A DNA stretch of 17,427 nucleotides from an uncultured Oscillospiraceae bacterium (lineage in GTDB: Bacteria > Bacillota > Clostridia > Oscillospirales > Oscillospiraceae): the NCBI GenBank assembly GCA_934630555.1, contig CAKTXB010000011.1:1-17427 (forward strand), in the 5' to 3' direction. Made by a program: the position numbers and the translations under genes. Position 1 is the stretch's first letter. Every line of letters starts with the position of its first letter. The notes under the pieces are model-generated. The model was not told where the DNA came from. It searched no databases and worked only from the letters and a program-made list of their open reading frames with translations. Below, in pieces: positions 14,865 to 17,427 of this stretch.

Positions 14865-16058
14865 TTGCACGCTTACGCACAGGACGCGCTGTTTGTATCG
14901 GCCCGCAAGCTCAAATTATTCGCCCAACAACACAGTGCACCGTTCTATCTCTACGATGAGGCCGGCATCCGAAGAACTGCCACACAGCTGCAAGGCGCGT
15001 TTGGCCGCTTTGCAGGTTTCCGGCAGTACTTCCCGGTCGCGCTCAATCCGAATCCAGCACTGCTGCAGCTGCTGTGCCAGCTCGGCTACGGCGCAGTATG
15101 TGAAAACGCTGCGCAGCTGCAGCTGGCGGAACACGCCGGTTTTTCCGGCACGGCGCTGCTCTATGCGCCGCTGCTCATTATGCCGGACGCAGAGGCGCTC
15201 GCACATCAGCTTGACTGCACATTTGTGCTGGACGGCCCGCACTGCCTGCCGCAGCGCGCGCCGAAGCGTGTCCTGCTCACGCTGCGCCCGGAAGGCCGTC
15301 TGCGCCTTGCCGACGGCTCATCCATCCAGTTCGACACGCTGAAAACCGGAATGCCGGAGGCAGAGCTGTTCCATCTTGCACAGCGTCTGCATCTGGCTGG
15401 AACGCAGTCTTTCGGCCTCATTCTGCCAGCCTGTCACAATGATCTGCGGCCAGGCTACTATCCAGCCATCGCGCAAACGCTTTGCACGGCGGCAGTGCGC
15501 CTCAAGGCACAAACCGGCATCACTGCTGAATGCTGCAATTTGGCTGACGGCTTTGGCATTTCCTATCGTCACGGCGAACCGGAACCGGAACTTCCCGCCT
15601 GCTGTGACGCCATTGCACAGATCGTTCAGGAAACGCTCATTCCGGCGGGCCTCACGGCCACGCGGCTGGAAACAACGCTTGGCCGCTTCGTACTGGCCAA
15701 ACACGCCATTTTCGTCGCACGCGTTGCCGCTGTCAAAACACGCAAAACACCGTTGCTGATCCTGGAAGCTGCCGCGCAGCAATTTCCGGACGCAAGCCCG
15801 CTGGCTACTTATCATCATGTCAGTATACTCGGCAGCAGTGAGCCGCAGAGGTGGCTTCTATACGACATCTCTGGCTGTCAGTTCGATCTGCGCCGCCTCA
15901 TGGCTGCGCGGCGTCTGCTTCCGCCCGCCCAGCCCGGCGACTGGCTCGTTTTTCACGATGCTGGCGTCAACGGCAGCGCGCTGGCCGCCCCTGCTGTGGG
16001 CTATCCGCCCTGCGCGGAGTTCCTGTTCACACAGTCTGGGGAGTTCCAACACATCTAG
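14865..16058 (+). CDS. Diaminopimelate/ornithine decarboxylase-like protein lacking the PLP lysine
   Basis: This encodes a 397-residue protein with the overall plan of fold-type III PLP decarboxylases such as LysA. Aligned landmarks are 'APFYLYDEAGIRRTATQL' (25-42), 'ALNPNPALLQLLCQLGYGAVCE' (59-80), 'LKTGMPEAEL' (159-168, the KFG region), 'LADGFGISY' (226-234), 'GCQFD' (337-341) and 'PAQPGDWLVFHDAGVNG' (354-370). The position of the Schiff-base lysine (xVKANPNP in LysA) is occupied by Ala59 (FPVALNPNP). The GAYG tyrosine region reads GVNG, and the usual HIGS-type motif is absent. The protein is therefore probably not a normal PLP decarboxylase. TTG at 14865 is the start, 9 bases after GGAGG (14851-14855); an in-frame upstream extension runs inside coaX. 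The gene ends in TAG supplied at the edge of an inserted MITE. Function unknown. Confidence 0.8.
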   Translation: MHAYAQDALFVSARKLKLFAQQHSAPFYLYDEAGIRRTATQLQGAFGRFAGFRQYFPVALNPNPALLQLLCQLGYGAVCENAAQLQLAEHAGFSGTALLYAPLLIMPDAEALAHQLDCTFVLDGPHCLPQRAPKRVLLTLRPEGRLRLADGSSIQFDTLKTGMPEAELFHLAQRLHLAGTQSFGLILPACHNDLRPGYYPAIAQTLCTAAVRLKAQTGITAECCNLADGFGISYRHGEPEPELPACCDAIAQIVQETLIPAGLTATRLETTLGRFVLAKHAIFVARVAAVKTRKTPLLILEAAAQQFPDASPLATYHHVSILGSSEPQRWLLYDISGCQFDLRRLMAARRLLPPAQPGDWLVFHDAGVNGSALAAPAVGYPPCAEFLFTQSGEFQHI

Positions 16059-16075
16059 GGTGTATCTGAAAACTC
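16055..16075 (+). repeat. Left terminal inverted repeat of the MITE
   Basis: This 21-base sequence is perfectly complementary to 16200-16220. It begins with the palindromic CTAG, which contains the TAG stop codon of the upstream LysA-like gene. Confidence 0.95.
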
Positions 16076-16199
16076 CCAACGCACCCGGACAGCGGGCCTT
16101 TTAGCGGTGCGCTGCGTCATTTTTCCTTGAAATACGTCAGTATTCCTGCAAAAAAATGTCTTGCGCAACGCAAAAATCCCTCGCTGCCGGTCACATCGT

Positions 16200-16220
16200 G
16201 AGTTTTCAGATACACCCTAG
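16200..16220 (-). repeat. Right terminal inverted repeat of the MITE
   Basis: This 21-base sequence is the exact reverse complement of 16055-16075. It ends 12 bases before the stop of the minus-strand 67-residue gene. Confidence 0.95.
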
Positions 16221-16232
16221 TAAATTCTGAAC

Positions 16233-16436
16233 TCACAGCATTGTGAAAAACAGCAGCGTACATACGAGCACGCACACGCCAATTACGCCCGTCACGGCTG
16301 CTTCAGCTGCCGCCAGAATGGCCGCACGGCGCTGACTGCGGCGCAGGCGCACCGCAGCACGGCGTTCATATGCCGCCCAGTCAAACGGGGCTGCCGGGCG
16401 ATATTCGTTCAGGTCGATCACATTCGTTCGGTTCAT
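16233..16436 (-). CDS. Small single-pass membrane protein, unknown function
   Basis: This encodes a 67-residue protein. The N-terminal part is hydrophilic with 'NVIDLNEYRPAAPFDWAAYE'. A strongly basic stretch 'RRAAVRLRRSQRRAA' (25-39) follows, then one hydrophobic helix (about 42-66) reaching the C-terminus. This fits an inward-facing basic segment with a C-terminal membrane anchor. The start at 16436 has GGAGG 8 bases upstream on the minus strand; the longer frame up to 16844 lies antisense to the hydrolase gene and is rejected. An extended -10 (TGGTATGAT, minus strand 16478-16470) lies about 35 bases before the start. It is divergent from the hydrolase gene and convergent with the LysA-like gene across the MITE. 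No family is recognised. Confidence 0.6.
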   Translation of the reverse strand: MNRTNVIDLNEYRPAAPFDWAAYERRAAVRLRRSQRRAAILAAAEAAVTGVIGVCVLVCTLLFFTML

Positions 16437-16469
16437 CTGCGATTCCTCCGTCTGTTTTGTTCTGCTCGT

Positions 16470-16478
16470 ATCATACCA
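16470..16478 (-). promoter_or_regulatory. Possible extended -10 promoter for the 67-residue membrane protein
   Basis: On the minus strand the sequence TGGTATGAT combines a TGN extension with the -10 hexamer TATGAT. No convincing -35 hexamer lies 16-18 bases upstream, as is usual for extended -10 promoters. Confidence 0.4.
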
Positions 16479-16520
16479 GTTCATCTGTCCAATAAACCGT
16501 ACTATCACAGGAGGTGCACC

Positions 16521-17426
16521 ATGGAATCCTATTTTCTGCAAGCTGAAAACCGGAGCATCCACTGCTGCAAATGGCTGCCGGAGGAGCAGCCCAAGGCGAT
16601 CGTGCAGATCGTTCACGGCATTGCCGAGCATATCCTGCGCTATGACCACTTTGCCACGTTCCTGACGGCCCATGGCTATGCAGTCGTTGCCGAGGACCAC
16701 ATGGGTCACGGCGGTACCCTTGCAAAAGATGATGTCCGGGGCTACTTTGAAGGCGGCTGGATGCAGGCCGTTGCCAACGTAAAACGACTGCATGACCACA
16801 CGGTCGAAGAACATCCCGGTCTTCCCTATTACTTTCTGGGCCACAGTATGGGTTCGTTCCTGCTGCGCACGTATCTCTATACCTATCCGGATGCGCTGGA
16901 TGGTGCCATTCTCTCCGGTACAGGCTGGGAGTCTGCCGCAACGCTGCGCGCCGGACTTGCATTATGTAAACTCGAGCAGTTACGCCTTGGCGAAAAAAAG
17001 GTTTCGCCCCTGCTCAATGACATCATGTTTGGCACGTATAACCGCGCTTTCAGGCCCAACCGCACCACGCATGACTGGGTCTGCTCCGTTGATTCCGTTG
17101 TGGATGCTTACCTGGCTGATCCGCTCTGCGGCTTTGACGCAACCGTTGGCCTTGCACGCGATATGCTCACCGGCATCCGCATGAACGAGCAGCCGGAAAA
17201 TCTGCAAGCCATGAATCAAGCATTGCCTGTGCTCTTTATCTCCGGTGTGCAGGACCCGGTTGGCCACATGGCTAAGGGCGTTTTGCACTGCATCGACGCC
17301 TTTAAGCGCGCCGGTCTGCGTGATGTCACCATCCGCATCTATCCCAAGGCCCGTCACGAAATTCTCAACGAGTTTAACCGTGATGAAGTCTACGCCGACG
17401 TCCTGCTCTGGCTGGAAAGTCGCTGA
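16521..17426 (+). CDS. Alpha/beta hydrolase, monoacylglycerol lipase/lysophospholipase-like
   Basis: This encodes a 301-residue serine hydrolase of the Hydrolase_4 (serine aminopeptidase S33-like) group. The oxyanion-hole motif is VHGIAEH (31-37). 'EDHMGHGG' (58-65) matches the D(H/Q)RGHG block of monoacylglycerol lipases. The nucleophile elbow GHSMG is at 107-111 with Ser109. The other triad members are Asp245 ('ISGVQDPVG') and His279 ('KARHEIL'). There is no signal peptide, so it acts in the cytoplasm or at the inner membrane face. The likely role is cleavage of acylglycerols or lysophospholipids; the substrate is inferred from the family. The ATG has AGGAGG 7 bases upstream. The stop at 17424-17426 is one base from the window end, so downstream context is unseen. 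Confidence 0.9.
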   Translation: MESYFLQAENRSIHCCKWLPEEQPKAIVQIVHGIAEHILRYDHFATFLTAHGYAVVAEDHMGHGGTLAKDDVRGYFEGGWMQAVANVKRLHDHTVEEHPGLPYYFLGHSMGSFLLRTYLYTYPDALDGAILSGTGWESAATLRAGLALCKLEQLRLGEKKVSPLLNDIMFGTYNRAFRPNRTTHDWVCSVDSVVDAYLADPLCGFDATVGLARDMLTGIRMNEQPENLQAMNQALPVLFISGVQDPVGHMAKGVLHCIDAFKRAGLRDVTIRIYPKARHEILNEFNRDEVYADVLLWLESR

Positions 17427-17427
17427 T

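Larger units (their letters stand above)
16055..16220. mobile_element. Miniature inverted-repeat transposable element (MITE)
   Basis: The left end (16055-16075) and the right end (16200-16220) are perfect 21-bp inverted repeats, each starting with CTAGGGTGTATCTGAAAAC read inward. Without the flanking TA the element is 160 bp (16058-16217). The interior has no coding capacity and continues as an imperfect inverted repeat: CCGG (16085-16088) pairs with CCGG (16187-16190), CAGCG (16090-16094) pairs with CGCTG (16182-16186), and a 5-bp stem sits at the exact centre (16131-16144). The whole element can therefore fold back on itself. The target duplication is either TA (as for IS630/Tc1 elements) or CTAG (fits the YTAR target of IS5). 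No transposase is in the window. Confidence 0.9.

Noticed and set aside
16437..16844. N-terminal extension of the 67-residue membrane protein frame
   Set aside because: It is antisense to the hydrolase gene, and a good ribosome binding site supports the internal ATG at 16436.

Overview
The window looks like a piece of chromosome from a high-GC Clostridia, most likely an Oscillospirales/Ruminococcaceae-type gut bacterium. The basis is the Firmicutes-typical gene order (gdpP-rplI-dnaB, then tilS-hpt-ftsH), strong GGAGG-type ribosome binding sites, frequent TTG/ATG starts and GC-rich third codon positions. This placement is inferred from gene content; no 16S or marker search was possible. Almost all of the window is dense housekeeping sequence, with two small mobile-type insertions and some uncharacterised small genes.

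Bases 1-5925 form one co-directional, tightly packed run: the 3' end of a GdpP-like cyclic-di-AMP phosphodiesterase, ribosomal protein L9, replicative helicase DnaB, TilS, hypoxanthine phosphoribosyltransferase and FtsH. Several of these overlap by 8-11 bases. A strong 15-bp hairpin (5934-5968) follows, touching the ribosome binding site of a YhcC/YtqA-type radical SAM gene (5981-6877). An HD-domain hydrolase with its own promoter follows (6942-7538).

Bases 7539-7937 hold no gene. About 255 of them (7620-7875) are AT-richer than the surroundings and contain a run of very tight hairpins bounded by two similar 8-bp stems, resembling a non-autonomous IS200/IS605-type element or a structured RNA. 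A strong bidirectional terminator hairpin follows. gltX lies on the minus strand (7938-9428) and is divergent from trpS (9566-10558). Each has a clear sigma-A-type promoter and a short leader, with no room for a T-box. trpS is followed by a TagO/WecA-type polyprenyl-phosphate glycosyltransferase and a membrane-anchored protein of unknown function.

From 12520 to 13475 three small minus-strand genes of unknown function form an operon. The sequence upstream carries a CATA-N3-TA box that resembles a mother-cell sporulation promoter. On the plus strand from 13544 there is a YfcE-like phosphoesterase, type III pantothenate kinase (coaX) and a diaminopimelate-decarboxylase-like protein that lacks the PLP-binding lysine. 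That last gene ends exactly at a 160-bp miniature inverted-repeat element with 21-bp perfect ends (16055-16220). Beyond it are a 67-residue membrane protein (minus) and a monoacylglycerol-lipase-like alpha/beta hydrolase (plus) that ends at the window edge.

The most interesting items are the active-site-less LysA paralogue, the hairpin-array element, the putative sporulation-type small-gene operon and the fold-back MITE. I did not find a defence system, CRISPR array, biosynthetic cluster or other clearly new multi-gene system.
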